A stretch of DNA of 64,000 nucleotides from Oscillospiraceae bacterium (lineage in GTDB: Bacteria > Bacillota > Clostridia > Oscillospirales > Ruminococcaceae): the NCBI GenBank assembly GCA_022800935.1, contig JAAWRH010000016.1:1-64000 (forward strand), in the 5' to 3' direction. Below, piece after piece: positions 50,606 through 59,742 of this stretch. The notes below the pieces were generated by a model that saw only the letters and a program-made list of their open reading frames with translations, ran no database searches and was not told the DNA's origin. Every line of letters begins with the position of its first letter. Position 1 is the first letter of the stretch. A program made the position numbers and the translations under genes.

Positions 50606-51691
50606 TTACAGGTCCAGCTTCAAATCCCCTTCCTTGATCCATCCCATCCTCCGCAGGGGAATGGCGATGGCCCAGGACAGCACAGCCGGAAGCACAAAGC
50701 AGATTAGCGCCATTCCAATCCAGTCCATAGGGGATATGGCCGCCTTTACCCCGGCGGAGATATCGCTGACCCAGCCGGTATAGACCCCAATCTGGCCCAC
50801 AAGCCCACAGGTCCCCATGCCGGAGGCAACCGCCGCGCCGTTCATCTGCATCTTGAACAAACAGGTGGCAATGGGCCCGGTAATGGCGGAGGCCAGCGTC
50901 GGGGGAATCCAGATTCTGGGGTTTTTTACGATGTTTCCCATCTGGAGCATGGAGGTGCCGATGCCCTGGGCAAACAGCCCGCCCCACTTGTTTTCCCGGA
51001 AGCTCATCACCGCAAAGCCTATCATCTGGGCGCAGCAGCCCGCCACAGCGGCCCCTCCGGCCAGACCGGTAAGGCCCAGGGCAGCGCAGATGGCCGCGCT
51101 GCTGATGGGCAGGGTCAGGGCAACGCCCACCACAACCGAAACCAGGATTCCCATAAAGAAGGGCTGTAAGTTGGTGGCCCACATGATGGCGTTCCCCACC
51201 GAGCTGGCCGCTGCCCCGATGGTGGGGGCGCAGGCCATGGACAGCAGAACCCCCGCCCCGATGGTGACGCTGGGGGTGACGATGATGTCAATTTTGGTCT
51301 GTTTGGAAACCATTTTTCCCAACTCGGCGGCGAGGATGGTGATAATCAGCACTGCCAAAGGTCCTCCCGCTCCGCCAAGAGTGTTGGCGGCAGCGCCCAC
51401 CGCAATCAGGGAAAACAGCACCAGGGGCGGGCATTTCAGCGCATAGCCGATGGCTGCGGCCATGGCGGGGCCGGTAGCGCCCTTGGCGTACCCGCCAATC
51501 TCCACCAGAATTGGCAGGTGGAGCTGTTCCCCCAAGGTCCCGATGATGGTGCCGATGAGCAGCGAGGCAAAAAGCCCCTGGGCCATGGCCCCCAGGGCGT
51601 CGATGCCGTAACGCTTTGCTGAGATTTCAATATCCTTGCGTTTGAGGAATTGCCGAAAGGTTTCTTTTTCTGCTGTCTTTTCAGAACTCAT
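50606..51691 (-). CDS. PTS IIC-like membrane permease
   Basis: A 361-residue, very Gly/Ala-rich membrane protein with about nine or ten helices, of the EIIC-like family without fused IIA or IIB domains. It starts with a cytoplasmic segment, and IDALGAMAQGLFASLLIGTI is the first helix. Members are annotated as PTS sugar transporters, but no partner PTS proteins are present here, so the phosphotransferase link is not shown. Ribosome site GGGAGA. It is downstream of, and in the same direction as, the aminopeptidase gene. Confidence 0.75.
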   Translation of the reverse strand: MSSEKTAEKETFRQFLKRKDIEISAKRYGIDALGAMAQGLFASLLIGTIIGTLGEQLHLPILVEIGGYAKGATGPAMAAAIGYALKCPPLVLFSLIAVGAAANTLGGAGGPLAVLIITILAAELGKMVSKQTKIDIIVTPSVTIGAGVLLSMACAPTIGAAASSVGNAIMWATNLQPFFMGILVSVVVGVALTLPISSAAICAALGLTGLAGGAAVAGCCAQMIGFAVMSFRENKWGGLFAQGIGTSMLQMGNIVKNPRIWIPPTLASAITGPIATCLFKMQMNGAAVASGMGTCGLVGQIGVYTGWVSDISAGVKAAISPMDWIGMALICFVLPAVLSWAIAIPLRRMGWIKEGDLKLDL

Positions 51692-51718
51692 GTTTTCTCC
51701 CTGTCCTTTAAAATGTAA

Positions 51719-53029
51719 TTAATGAAGCTGATAAACCCCGTCTTCCTCCGCCTGTATTGCTGTGCTGTAATACACGGTGAGGGCCTGGATCATATAGTCC
51801 ACGTCCAGGGTTCCGGCGGTTTCGTAGCTGGAGTGCATGGCCAGCTGTGCCAGGCCGATATCCACCGTATTCAGAGAAACCTGGCTGTTGGAGATGTTCC
51901 CCAGGGTGGAGCCCCCTGCCATATCGGAGCGGTTGGCAAAGGTCTGAACCGGGACCCCCGCTTTCCGGCAGATTTCCTTGAAAAGGGCGGCCGAAACCGC
52001 ATCGGTGGTGTACTTCTGGTTGGCGTTGCTTTTGACGACAATGCCCTTGTTCATGTAAACCGGATTGGTGGGGTCGGCGTATTCCGGATGATTGGGATGG
52101 ATCGCATGGGCGTTGTCCGCCGATACCATAAAGCTGGAGGCCAAAGCAGTGTAATACCCTTCCTCCCCTTTTCCCATGGCCAGGCAGATGCGCCGCAGGG
52201 TGTCAAACAGGAAGGTGGAACCCGCCCCCTGTTTGGTGCCGCTGCCCACCTCCTCATTGTCAAACACCGCATAGACCGGAACTGCGGAGGTTTCCCCGGC
52301 CTGGAAATATGCCTCCAAGGAGGTATAGGCGCATTCCAGGTCGTCCAGTCTGGCGGCGGAAAGGTATTCTCCATTGGCCCCCCATACGGTCCCGGCCATC
52401 CGGTTGTAGAGGAACAGGTCGCTGCCCAGAATGTCTTCCTGGTCAGCCCCCGCCGCCTGGGCAATCTCCGCCTGGAACTTTTTGCCTGCCTCCCCGTCGC
52501 CGTAGAGGGGGAGCATATCCACCTGTGGGTCGAACTTATAGCCGTCGTTGATCTGGCGGTTCATGTGGATGGCCACGTTGGGGATCAGAACCATATCCCG
52601 GTCAATGGCGATAAGCCTAGTGGAAATGCCCCCGTCCTTTTCCCGGATCATCACCCGGCCCGCGACGGAAAGGGGGCGGTCCATCCAGCTGGTGAAGATC
52701 ATGCCGCCGTACTTCTCGGTGTTTAACTGGATATAGGCTTTTTTTACCTCTTTATCCGGGTTCTCCTTGATTTTGAAGGTGGGAGAGTCACAGTGGCTGG
52801 CCGCGACCTGGAAACCGGTGAAGTCTTCCTGGGGAATGCGGAAGGAGAGGACGGAGGAACGGTTTCGGGTGACAAAGTATTTTCCGCCGGGGGTGAGCCT
52901 CCAGGGCTTTCCCTCCTCCAGCGGAGTGTATCCCTCCGTCAAAAGCCTTTCCCGGATGGTTTCCACTGCGTGGAAGCAGGTGGGGGATTTTTTTAAGAAT
53001 GCCAATAAACCCTTTACAGATTCTGTCAT
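51719..53029 (-). CDS. apeB: M18 family aminopeptidase
   Basis: A 436-residue zinc aminopeptidase of the M18 family. AASHCDSPTF carries the first metal His and the catalytic Asp, AVFDNEEVGSGTKQGAGS the Glu pair, SADNAHAIHPNHPE the bridging residues, and MHSSYETAG near the end the last His. It releases N-terminal, often acidic, residues from peptides in the cytoplasm. ATG 53029 follows AAAGGACG, and its start overlaps the stop of the upstream membrane-protein gene by 4 bp. Full length (about 430 in the family). Confidence 0.93.
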   Translation of the reverse strand: MTESVKGLLAFLKKSPTCFHAVETIRERLLTEGYTPLEEGKPWRLTPGGKYFVTRNRSSVLSFRIPQEDFTGFQVAASHCDSPTFKIKENPDKEVKKAYIQLNTEKYGGMIFTSWMDRPLSVAGRVMIREKDGGISTRLIAIDRDMVLIPNVAIHMNRQINDGYKFDPQVDMLPLYGDGEAGKKFQAEIAQAAGADQEDILGSDLFLYNRMAGTVWGANGEYLSAARLDDLECAYTSLEAYFQAGETSAVPVYAVFDNEEVGSGTKQGAGSTFLFDTLRRICLAMGKGEEGYYTALASSFMVSADNAHAIHPNHPEYADPTNPVYMNKGIVVKSNANQKYTTDAVSAALFKEICRKAGVPVQTFANRSDMAGGSTLGNISNSQVSLNTVDIGLAQLAMHSSYETAGTLDVDYMIQALTVYYSTAIQAEEDGVYQLH

Positions 53030-53925
53030 ATGGATCGTCCTTTCTGGTTTTCATCTTCTGTTTTCGGCTGTATCTGCTGCCGGAAGAATTCCGGGGCCCT
53101 TGGGTCTCCCCATCCGCCGCTTTCCTGGGCGGAGGACAGAAGGAAGGGGTGCATGGAGGGAAGCTCAAAGCCGTTTTTCCACATGGCCTTAATCAGCCGG
53201 ACGGTGGGCTCCAGAGTGAAGCCCGCTTCCCCGTTTTTCAGATTCTCCACAGCGGCCTCCAGGGAGTCCCGCTGAAGGTAATAGAGGAAAACCTTGTCCT
53301 CCTCCGCCAGCTCCTCTAGGCCGTAGGCGGCGGAAAAATCCTCCAACTGGGCGCGGAAAGTCTCTGCCCGCTCCTCCCACTCGTCAAAGAGGATGGTGGA
53401 GGTAAAGCTCCAGAGAAATTCCAGATACTCCTCCATCCGGGGCGTGCGGGCGGTAAGGGCGTCTGCCGCTTTCTCCAGGCAGGCCGCCCCGTAGGCCACC
53501 CGCCCCCGCACCGAAACGGAGACGAAAAGGTCTTCAATGTGCTCCGAAGCCTCCTCCTCGGCGGCGGACTCCTCCGCCTGTTCCAGGGCGGAGGAAAAGG
53601 GAATGTAATCCTCGCTGGGGGTCCAGAACCGCTCCCCGGTGTTCAGGTAGATGAGGATAAACAGGGCTGTTCCAATCCAGACCGCCAGGCCCGCCGTCAA
53701 AAAGAGATTTTTCCCGGAGACCTTCCCCAGCCACCACAAAAAAGCGCCTAGAGAAAACAGCAGGGAAATGAGGCCGATAAAGCGGCTTATTTTGGAGGGA
53801 TCGTATGTGCCGTTATCCTCCTCCGGAACGGCGTGGAGCCTAAGCAGCAGCGCCGCACCCCTTCCGCGGATAAAATAAAGCCCGGCTAATAAAAACAGAC
53901 AAGCGGCGGCAAAGCCAATCACCAT
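53026..53925 (-). CDS. DUF3784-like membrane protein with soluble C-terminal region
   Basis: About 299 residues if ATG 53925 is the start. The open frame continues upstream, and the nearest ribosome-like AGGAAG is 16 bases away. Residues 1-100 hold three hydrophobic helices with GRGAALLLRLHAVPEEDN, the layout of DUF3784/SdpI-like proteins. Residues 120-299 are soluble, Glu-rich and helical, with no recognised motif. The overlap with apeB suggests coupled translation. Function unknown. Confidence 0.6.
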   Translation of the reverse strand: MVIGFAAACLFLLAGLYFIRGRGAALLLRLHAVPEEDNGTYDPSKISRFIGLISLLFSLGAFLWWLGKVSGKNLFLTAGLAVWIGTALFILIYLNTGERFWTPSEDYIPFSSALEQAEESAAEEEASEHIEDLFVSVSVRGRVAYGAACLEKAADALTARTPRMEEYLEFLWSFTSTILFDEWEERAETFRAQLEDFSAAYGLEELAEEDKVFLYYLQRDSLEAAVENLKNGEAGFTLEPTVRLIKAMWKNGFELPSMHPFLLSSAQESGGWGDPRAPEFFRQQIQPKTEDENQKGRSI

Positions 53926-53976
53926 ATACGGAAAACACCAACTTCCTGTGTGACGCCGCCATATGAATTGACACCA

Positions 53977-54027
53977 GTCAAGACACTTGACAATCCCTAT
54001 TATATAGCGGCAGATGTGTGAAGTCAA
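53977..54027 (-). promoter_or_regulatory. Promoter of the DUF3784-apeB operon with palindrome at the start site
   Basis: Read leftward, TTGACT (54022-54027), 17 bp, TATAAT (53999-54004). The palindrome GTCAAG-ACA-CTTGAC (53977-53991) begins at the expected transcription start, a likely operator. Confidence 0.65.
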
Positions 54028-54145
54028 CAAAATTGACCGTTGTTTTTCAAAATAGTATACTGGGACAAATTATGGAAAAGAATTGAAAATTTTTTATGCG
54101 GATTGAAAAAGCTGTGGATACAGAGATGAAAACACATTGGAGATA

Positions 54146-55150
54146 TCAAACCGGAATATACCCCGCGTCAATGATTGTCTGCTTTCCCGACGGGCTGAGA
54201 ATCCAGTCCCGCAGCAGTCTGGCAGGACTTCCCTCCGGCTCGTCGGCGCGGATGACCACAAAGAAGTCGTTGAGATAGGGGTAACTGCCGTCGGCGATGG
54301 TCTGGTCAGAGGGGAAGACGCCGTCCACCGACATCAGCCGCAGGCCCGGCTGGCTGTACATATAGGAGGCGTAGTAGAACACCGAGTAGCCCAGGGCGTT
54401 TCCCTCGTTGCGGTAGGAGGCCAGGCCGTCGATGAGCATTCCCATCCCGGCGGGCTTCAGCTCGGTGGGGGCCTCCGCCAGGGGGGTATCCTTCATCACC
54501 AGCTTGGCAAAGAGGGACTGGCTGCCGCTGGTTTCGTCCCGCTGGTAGGCGACAATCTCCTGGTCACTGCCCCCCAGCTCCTTCCAGTTGGTGATTTTGC
54601 CGGAGTAGATGTCCACAATCTGCTGTCCGGTCAGGCCGTCCACCGGGTTGCCCTCGTTGTTGATGAACACCAGGGCGTCCCGGCCCACGGGGGTAATCTC
54701 CAGCCGGTCCATATCAATGGCGGATTTTGTAGATTCTGCCGCCTCATATACCAAAAGGATATCCACATCCCCCCGTGCCAGGGCCTCCCAGGCCAGAGGC
54801 GTGGTGGAGCAGCTGGTGAGGATTTCCGCATCCTCCATAGAAACACCGGCGGCCTTGTGGAGCACCTGGGCCATCAGGGGGAGGTTGGCGGTGGAACCGT
54901 CCATTTTGGGGTAATTGTCCAGGGTGAGGAAGGGGGTCCCGTCCCAGTCCTCAAAGCTTTGGATTTCCGGCTTGCTAGCGCTTTGGGGAGCCTGGGAGCT
55001 TTGGACGCTTTGGCTGCTTTCCGTTGTGGAGGAGTTTGTTTCGCCCACCGGCTGAGAGGGTGCCTCTGCCGGAGAGCAGCCCGCCAGGAGGAGAAGGACA
55101 CCACAAAGGCAGGCGGCCCCGCGCCATAGGAGAGATATTCTTTGCTTCAT
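54146..55150 (-). CDS. PstS-like phosphate-type substrate-binding lipoprotein
   Basis: A 334-residue lipoprotein; the signal ends in LLLLAGC (Cys25), then a Ser-rich linker (to about 60). A PBP-like domain follows with the PstS pattern (DGSTANLPL in place of the GSST phosphate loop, GNPVDGLTGQQIVDIYSGKI, RDETSGSQSLF). It may bind phosphate or a related oxyanion. No pstCAB genes are beside it. Instead it is the last gene of an operon of secreted proteins, which suggests a sensing or scavenging role. Confidence 0.8.
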   Translation of the reverse strand: MKQRISLLWRGAACLCGVLLLLAGCSPAEAPSQPVGETNSSTTESSQSVQSSQAPQSASKPEIQSFEDWDGTPFLTLDNYPKMDGSTANLPLMAQVLHKAAGVSMEDAEILTSCSTTPLAWEALARGDVDILLVYEAAESTKSAIDMDRLEITPVGRDALVFINNEGNPVDGLTGQQIVDIYSGKITNWKELGGSDQEIVAYQRDETSGSQSLFAKLVMKDTPLAEAPTELKPAGMGMLIDGLASYRNEGNALGYSVFYYASYMYSQPGLRLMSVDGVFPSDQTIADGSYPYLNDFFVVIRADEPEGSPARLLRDWILSPSGKQTIIDAGYIPV

Positions 55151-55165
55151 TTTTCATACATCCTT

Positions 55166-56380
55166 TCAATCCATCAACGTTTGGAAGATGGAGCGCTTCC
55201 ATATCCAGTTTCCCTCGTAATCCATCAGCCCGGTGGAAAACCCCCTGGTCACATAGGCGCAGTGCTCGCCGCAGGCGTACACGGAGGACGCCTTTGAGAT
55301 TAACACCCTTCCGTCAAAGGAAAGGACGTCAAACAATCCCTTATATAACCCGTCGTAGGGATAAACGCCTATGGGCCGATTGTCTGTGGTAAAGATATAC
55401 TGGTAGCGCTTCTCTTCCTCCAAAAGGTTTTTCCCCTTTTTGTCAGTCATATAGGAGGTTTCGTCGCCGTATATCAAAAAGCAGTTGTCGGAGATATATC
55501 TGATGAGGCATTCTTCCGGAACAGAAAACACCTCTGTGCCCTGGGTATCCAGAAACCGGGTTGCGCCCTGCTCCTGGCAGGAAAGGCCCGCAATTTCATA
55601 TACGCCGTATTGGGGGTTGAGCTCCTTGTTCAGTTGTACACTGATATCCATGAATTTTTTCTGGTTTTGTACCTCGGTTCCTGCAATCCAAAAGAGATAA
55701 TCCCCATCCTTGGCGTGGACAGCGGCAATCTCCCCGTTATAAAACAGCACCCGCTGGTATCCTCCTCCCTCCTGTGCCGGGACTTGCCAGACCATCTTCC
55801 CGGTTTCGGCGTTCCACACCTGGCAGTCCCCGTCGGGGGTTTCGCAGGAGAAAAAGGGGCCATAGATGGCTTCCATGCTCTTAAACTCCGCGGGGAGCAG
55901 GACCTCAAACCCTTCGCCCAGTACGCCGTAAAGCGCGGTTTGGGTGTCCCGGAATATGGGATACACAAGGTTTCCCCCAGTGTTGGACCAGATATCGCCG
56001 CTGAACCAAAGCTGCAAAAAGGGTCCCTCTCCGATCAGGTTTCCCGACTTGTCAACCATTTTCCAGAGGCCATGTTCATTAGAGAACAGATCAGCGCGGT
56101 GGCCCTCCTGTGTCCGGAGATAGATATCCACTGGCACATATTCTTTGGAATAGCAGTATATATCCTCCTTTTGTTCCTCCGTAAAGTCGTCCAGGGAGTA
56201 CTCCCGGCCTGTGCTGTCCACCACGAATCCATCCTGGTACAGCTCGTCGTTCCATATGGCGAAGTATTCCACCGTTTCCTCCGGCAGGGGTGGATTCTGT
56301 TCCGCCGGAGCCCCGGCGGCCCCTGACAGGAGGAGCATCAGCCCGGTCAAGCCCGCCGCCGCTGCAATTTTTCTGTTCAT
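55166..56380 (-). CDS. Secreted protein of unknown function, paralogue 2
   Basis: 404 residues; signal peptide about 1-23 (SGAAGAPA, no lipobox Cys). The mature part alternates short beta-strand units with recurring patterns (RDTQTALYGVLGEGFEVLLP, GLMDYEGNWIWK) that resemble WG-type repeats, so a beta-propeller-like fold is possible. It shares its overall plan and C-terminus (GNWIWKRSIFQTLMD) with the gene at 56798-58081. ATG follows AGAAGGGAG. It is 15 bp from the PstS-like gene in the same operon. Function unknown. Confidence 0.6.
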   Translation of the reverse strand: MNRKIAAAAGLTGLMLLLSGAAGAPAEQNPPLPEETVEYFAIWNDELYQDGFVVDSTGREYSLDDFTEEQKEDIYCYSKEYVPVDIYLRTQEGHRADLFSNEHGLWKMVDKSGNLIGEGPFLQLWFSGDIWSNTGGNLVYPIFRDTQTALYGVLGEGFEVLLPAEFKSMEAIYGPFFSCETPDGDCQVWNAETGKMVWQVPAQEGGGYQRVLFYNGEIAAVHAKDGDYLFWIAGTEVQNQKKFMDISVQLNKELNPQYGVYEIAGLSCQEQGATRFLDTQGTEVFSVPEECLIRYISDNCFLIYGDETSYMTDKKGKNLLEEEKRYQYIFTTDNRPIGVYPYDGLYKGLFDVLSFDGRVLISKASSVYACGEHCAYVTRGFSTGLMDYEGNWIWKRSIFQTLMD

Positions 56381-56404
56381 TGTTCCGCTCCCTTCTGTAA
56401 AGTG

Positions 56405-56785
56405 TCACCGCTTGCCGGCTGAAAAGGCGGCCGCCTCCCGAATCCACCCCATCAGCTCGCCGTCAATCTCCCGGATGTGGGAAACCAGCACGTGGTGGGT
56501 CCAGCGGTTGGGATAGGGCTCCACCGCCCCGTCAATCCTAGGGGAATCCACCCGGTATCCCAGGCCAAAGGTGACGGTGATATAGGTTTCAGGCCGGTCC
56601 TTTGCTTTCCGCGCTGGCAGGAAGGAGACAAAGGCGAAGTTGCACCGGTTGGAAAAGGAAATCTGGGTCTTGCTCACCTTGACAGAGACGTCATCCATTT
56701 CGGAGAGAATTTTTTCCTCCAGGGCGGTGTAGAGGGGGATGGCCTCCGGGTTTTGGTTGAAGAAAAACAGTACTTCCGGTGTCAT
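56405..56785 (-). CDS. DUF5655-like small protein
   Basis: 126 residues, cytoplasmic, with the pattern of DUF5655 proteins (FSNRCNFAFVSFLPARKAK, YITVTFGLGYR, and RWTHHVLVSH followed by DGELMGWI). This domain resembles nuclease-associated or transport-associated folds of unknown role. TAGGAGG stands before ATG 56785. It lies between two paralogous secreted-protein genes, 12 and 24 bp from its neighbours, so it is clearly part of the operon. Confidence 0.65.
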   Translation of the reverse strand: MTPEVLFFFNQNPEAIPLYTALEEKILSEMDDVSVKVSKTQISFSNRCNFAFVSFLPARKAKDRPETYITVTFGLGYRVDSPRIDGAVEPYPNRWTHHVLVSHIREIDGELMGWIREAAAFSAGKR

Positions 56786-56797
56786 TTATGTTACCTC

Positions 56798-58081
56798 CTA
56801 ATCCATCAGTTTCCGAAAGGCGGAGCGTTTCCAAATCCAGTTTCCGTGATAGTCCATCAGCCCGGCGGAGTACCCCGTTCTGACATAGAGGCAGGTTTCC
56901 CCATAGGCGTATATCTGGGCCAAGCCCTCAATCAGGACCTCGCCGTCCAAAGATAAAATCGTGTGAAGCGGTCCTTTGAAATTTTCCAACCGGTAGCATT
57001 CATGCAGCATATTACCAAATGGAATAGGGTAGATGTCGTGGTAAGCGTACTTTTCACTCTCTTTTTCCAGGACAACGTTTCCCTTGCCGTCTACCATGTA
57101 ATCCTTTCCGTGGTTATGGACAATAAAGCGGTCGTCGCTGACGCATTCAAGGCTGAAGGTGCTGTTGTTGGGCACGGAAAACCGCTCTCTACCCTCTCCG
57201 TCCAACAGATAGACCCTGCCGTTGCCAAAGCAGGTCAAGCCCGCAAAATCGATTCCAAAACTCTGGTGTGTTTTTTGAATATCGTAAAAGTATTCCGTCT
57301 GTTTTTCCGGGCTGCTTTCCGTCAGCCGGAACAGGTAGGCATCTGTGCGGGAATAGCTGACAGCGGCAATGCTCCCGTTATAAAAGAGAATACTTTTCCA
57401 ATCCGCTGTTTTCGCCATTTTCACCGGCATTTCAGGGAGCTGCCACTCCGTTTCGCCGGTTTCGGCGTTCCAGACATAGCCGTCCGTTTCGGTATAGCAG
57501 GAAAAATAAGGTCCGCCCAGGGCGTGGACCCTGGCAAATGTTGCAGGCAGCAAAACCTGGAGCTTCTCATCCAGCACGCCGTAAAGCCCTGTTTGCGCAT
57601 CCCGGAAGATGGGGAGGCGCTCATTGTTCGAATCAAAGCGGCAGTCCGACATACCGTCCGCCTCCGCTATCAGGTTCCCCTCCTTATCGGTCAGCGTCCA
57701 GTGGTTGTCCTCCCCGCGGATGATATTGGTTTCTTCCCCATAGGACCACACTTTCCTGTCAGTGGGCGGGGAGGTATACGTCCAGTAATTGTGGATATCT
57801 CCCCTCTGCTCCTCGTCAAACTGGTCCAGCGAGTATTCCTGGCCCTTGTTGTCCACCACAATAACGTTTTCGTACAGCTCCAGCGCTCTTTTTTCCGCCT
57901 CCGGCAGTTCGTAGGGATAGTATTCCTTGCCTGTGCTGTCGGTAAAGACCATGTCCTGTAAGCTTTCATCATCCCAAACAGCAAAGTACTCCAAAGGTTC
58001 CTCCGGCTCCCCGGCCCCCGTCAGCAGCAGGGCCAGCAAGCCGAGACATAAGATGGCCGCCCTCCGTTTTCGCTTTTTCAT
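56798..58081 (-). CDS. Secreted protein of unknown function, paralogue 1
   Basis: 427 residues; signal peptide about 1-24 (LALLLTGAGEPEEP, no Cys). It is a paralogue of the 55166-56380 product: it shares GKEYSLD-type N-terminal units, RDAQTGLYGVLDEKLQVLLP, VWNAETGETEWQLP and the C-terminal GLMDYHGNWIWKRSAFRKLMD. First gene of a four-gene leftward operon with an extended -10 promoter. Likely extracellular, with repeated beta units. Function unknown; the pairing with a PstS-like binding protein hints at an envelope complex. Confidence 0.6.
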   Translation of the reverse strand: MKKRKRRAAILCLGLLALLLTGAGEPEEPLEYFAVWDDESLQDMVFTDSTGKEYYPYELPEAEKRALELYENVIVVDNKGQEYSLDQFDEEQRGDIHNYWTYTSPPTDRKVWSYGEETNIIRGEDNHWTLTDKEGNLIAEADGMSDCRFDSNNERLPIFRDAQTGLYGVLDEKLQVLLPATFARVHALGGPYFSCYTETDGYVWNAETGETEWQLPEMPVKMAKTADWKSILFYNGSIAAVSYSRTDAYLFRLTESSPEKQTEYFYDIQKTHQSFGIDFAGLTCFGNGRVYLLDGEGRERFSVPNNSTFSLECVSDDRFIVHNHGKDYMVDGKGNVVLEKESEKYAYHDIYPIPFGNMLHECYRLENFKGPLHTILSLDGEVLIEGLAQIYAYGETCLYVRTGYSAGLMDYHGNWIWKRSAFRKLMD

Positions 58082-58115
58082 GGCTTCTTCACCGTCCTTT
58101 CCCGTTGTTATATTG

Positions 58116-58121
58116 ATTATA
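58116..58121 (-). promoter_or_regulatory. -10 box of the secreted-protein operon
   Basis: Read leftward, TGG-TATAAT (extended -10), 35 bp before the start codon. The -35 region is poor, so this would be an extended -10 type promoter. Confidence 0.5.
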
Positions 58122-58213
58122 CCACTTTTTCATTGCGAAAACATTTACTTATTCCCGCTTTTTCATCTTTTTTGAGAAAATCTTGTAATAAAAAATTGTC
58201 TTTGGCTTTTTCA

Positions 58214-58242
58214 TTGCACCGGTTGAGGGGGTGTGCTATACT
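58214..58242 (+). promoter_or_regulatory. Promoter of the MATE gene
   Basis: TTGCAC (58214-58219), 17 bp, TATACT (58237-58242) with extended TG, about 48 bp before the start codon. Confidence 0.7.
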
Positions 58243-58290
58243 AAATAACATCTATTATAATCTATAATGCTGTCTGCAAAAGGAGCTTTT

Positions 58291-59649
58291 ATGAAACGTG
58301 TTCAGGATATGACCTCCGGCAGCCCCGCAAAGCTCATCTTCTTTTTCGCCCTGCCCCTGATGCTGGGCAACGTCTTCCAGCAGATGTACACCATGGTGGA
58401 TACCATCATCGTCGGCCAGGTGGTGGGGGTGGAGGCCCTCGCCGCACTGGGGGTCTGCGAATGGATCATCTGGCTGATTCAGGGGGTGTCCTCCGGCTTC
58501 TCCCAGGGCTTCTCTATCTTGATCTCCCAACGCTTCGGCGCTGAGGACAACGACGGCCTCCGTAAGTCCGTCACCATGTCCGCCCTTCTGGGGGGAATCA
58601 TCGGAGTTTCCATGACCATTATCAGCTTTTTCTCCATCAACCCCATTCTCCGCCTCCTCAATACCCCCGAAAATATCATGTCCCAAGCCTCCCGTTATCT
58701 CTACATCCTTCTGGGTGGTCTTTTGATTTACACCGCGTATAACGTCATGGCCGCTGTACTTCGGGCAATGGGCGATGGCCGCACCCCCCTCTATGCCATG
58801 ATCGCCGCCTCCCTGGTGAACATCTCCCTGGACCTGCTGTTTGTGGTGGGGTTCGGCTGGGGCGTCGCCGGGGCGGCAGCCGCCACGGTGATTGCCCAGT
58901 TCACCGCCGGGCTCTGCTGTATCGCCGCCCTGCGGAGGATTCCCCAGCTCCAGATGGACCCCTCCGACTGGAGGCCGGAGACAAAGGTAATGGGAAAGCT
59001 CCTCTCCCTGGGCTTTCCCATCTGTTTCCAGAATATTATCATTTCCATCGGCGGTCTGGTGGTGCAGACGGTGGTCAACGGCTTCGGCATGATCTTTGTG
59101 GCCGGATTCACCGCCACCAACAAGCTCTACGGCATCCTGGAGGTTGCCGCCACCTCCTTCGGCTTCTCCATGGCCACCTACACCGGCCAGAACCTGGGGG
59201 CAGGGCAGTACCGGAGAATCAAACAGGGCGGGAAGTCCGCCGTCATCATGGCAATCGGCACGGCCCTGGTCATCTCCGGGGCGATGGTGGTGTTCGGCAA
59301 AAATATCCTGATGCTGTTCATCTCCGCCGAGCCGGAGGTCGCCGCCCAGGTGCTGGACGTTGCCTTTACCTATCTGATGTTCATGTCCTCCATGCTGTTT
59401 GTGCTGTACCTGCTGTATGTGTACCGCTCCGGCCTACAGGGCATGGGGGACACCATCATCCCCCTGGTCTCCGGCATCGCCGAGCTGGTGATGCGCATCG
59501 GGGCGGCGTTGCTGCTCCCCAGGCTGATTGGCCAGGGGGGAATCTACTTTGCGGAGATTCTGGCGTGGCTTGCGGCGGAGCTGCTGCTGATGGGCTTCTT
59601 CTATTACAGGCTGCATAAGCTTTTGAAAAGGGATGTGGCAGGTGCCTAA
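58291..59649 (+). CDS. MATE-family efflux transporter
   Basis: About 452 residues from ATG 58291 (AAAGGAGC at ideal spacing). Twelve hydrophobic helices in two halves, starting LIFFFALPLMLGNVFQQMYT and MVDTIIVGQVVG, with the second-half signature QNIIISIGGLVVQTVVNGFG. MATE pumps exchange Na+ or H+ for cationic drugs or metabolites across the membrane. It is a single gene with its own promoter and terminator. The subgroup (DinF/NorM-like, clostridial) and substrate are not determined. Confidence 0.92.
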   Translation: MKRVQDMTSGSPAKLIFFFALPLMLGNVFQQMYTMVDTIIVGQVVGVEALAALGVCEWIIWLIQGVSSGFSQGFSILISQRFGAEDNDGLRKSVTMSALLGGIIGVSMTIISFFSINPILRLLNTPENIMSQASRYLYILLGGLLIYTAYNVMAAVLRAMGDGRTPLYAMIAASLVNISLDLLFVVGFGWGVAGAAAATVIAQFTAGLCCIAALRRIPQLQMDPSDWRPETKVMGKLLSLGFPICFQNIIISIGGLVVQTVVNGFGMIFVAGFTATNKLYGILEVAATSFGFSMATYTGQNLGAGQYRRIKQGGKSAVIMAIGTALVISGAMVVFGKNILMLFISAEPEVAAQVLDVAFTYLMFMSSMLFVLYLLYVYRSGLQGMGDTIIPLVSGIAELVMRIGAALLLPRLIGQGGIYFAEILAWLAAELLLMGFFYYRLHKLLKRDVAGA

Positions 59650-59672
59650 TCTGCTTTCATAATTTTACAAAA

Positions 59673-59707
59673 AAGCCGCCGCACAGAAAAATTTCGTGCG
59701 GCGGCTT
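59673..59707. terminator. Bidirectional terminator between the MATE gene and pckA
   Basis: AAGCCGCCGCAC (59673-59684) and GTGCGGCGGCTT (59696-59707), a perfect 12-bp stem with A-rich and T-rich flanks between convergent genes. Confidence 0.88.
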
Positions 59708-59742
59708 CTTTATGCCTTTAAGAGATTCGTTACGCTGTCAAA

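Noticed and set aside
53931-54030. Longer N-terminus of the DUF3784-like protein up to 54030
   Set aside because: This stretch contains the promoter and palindrome, and the encoded residues are not conserved-looking.
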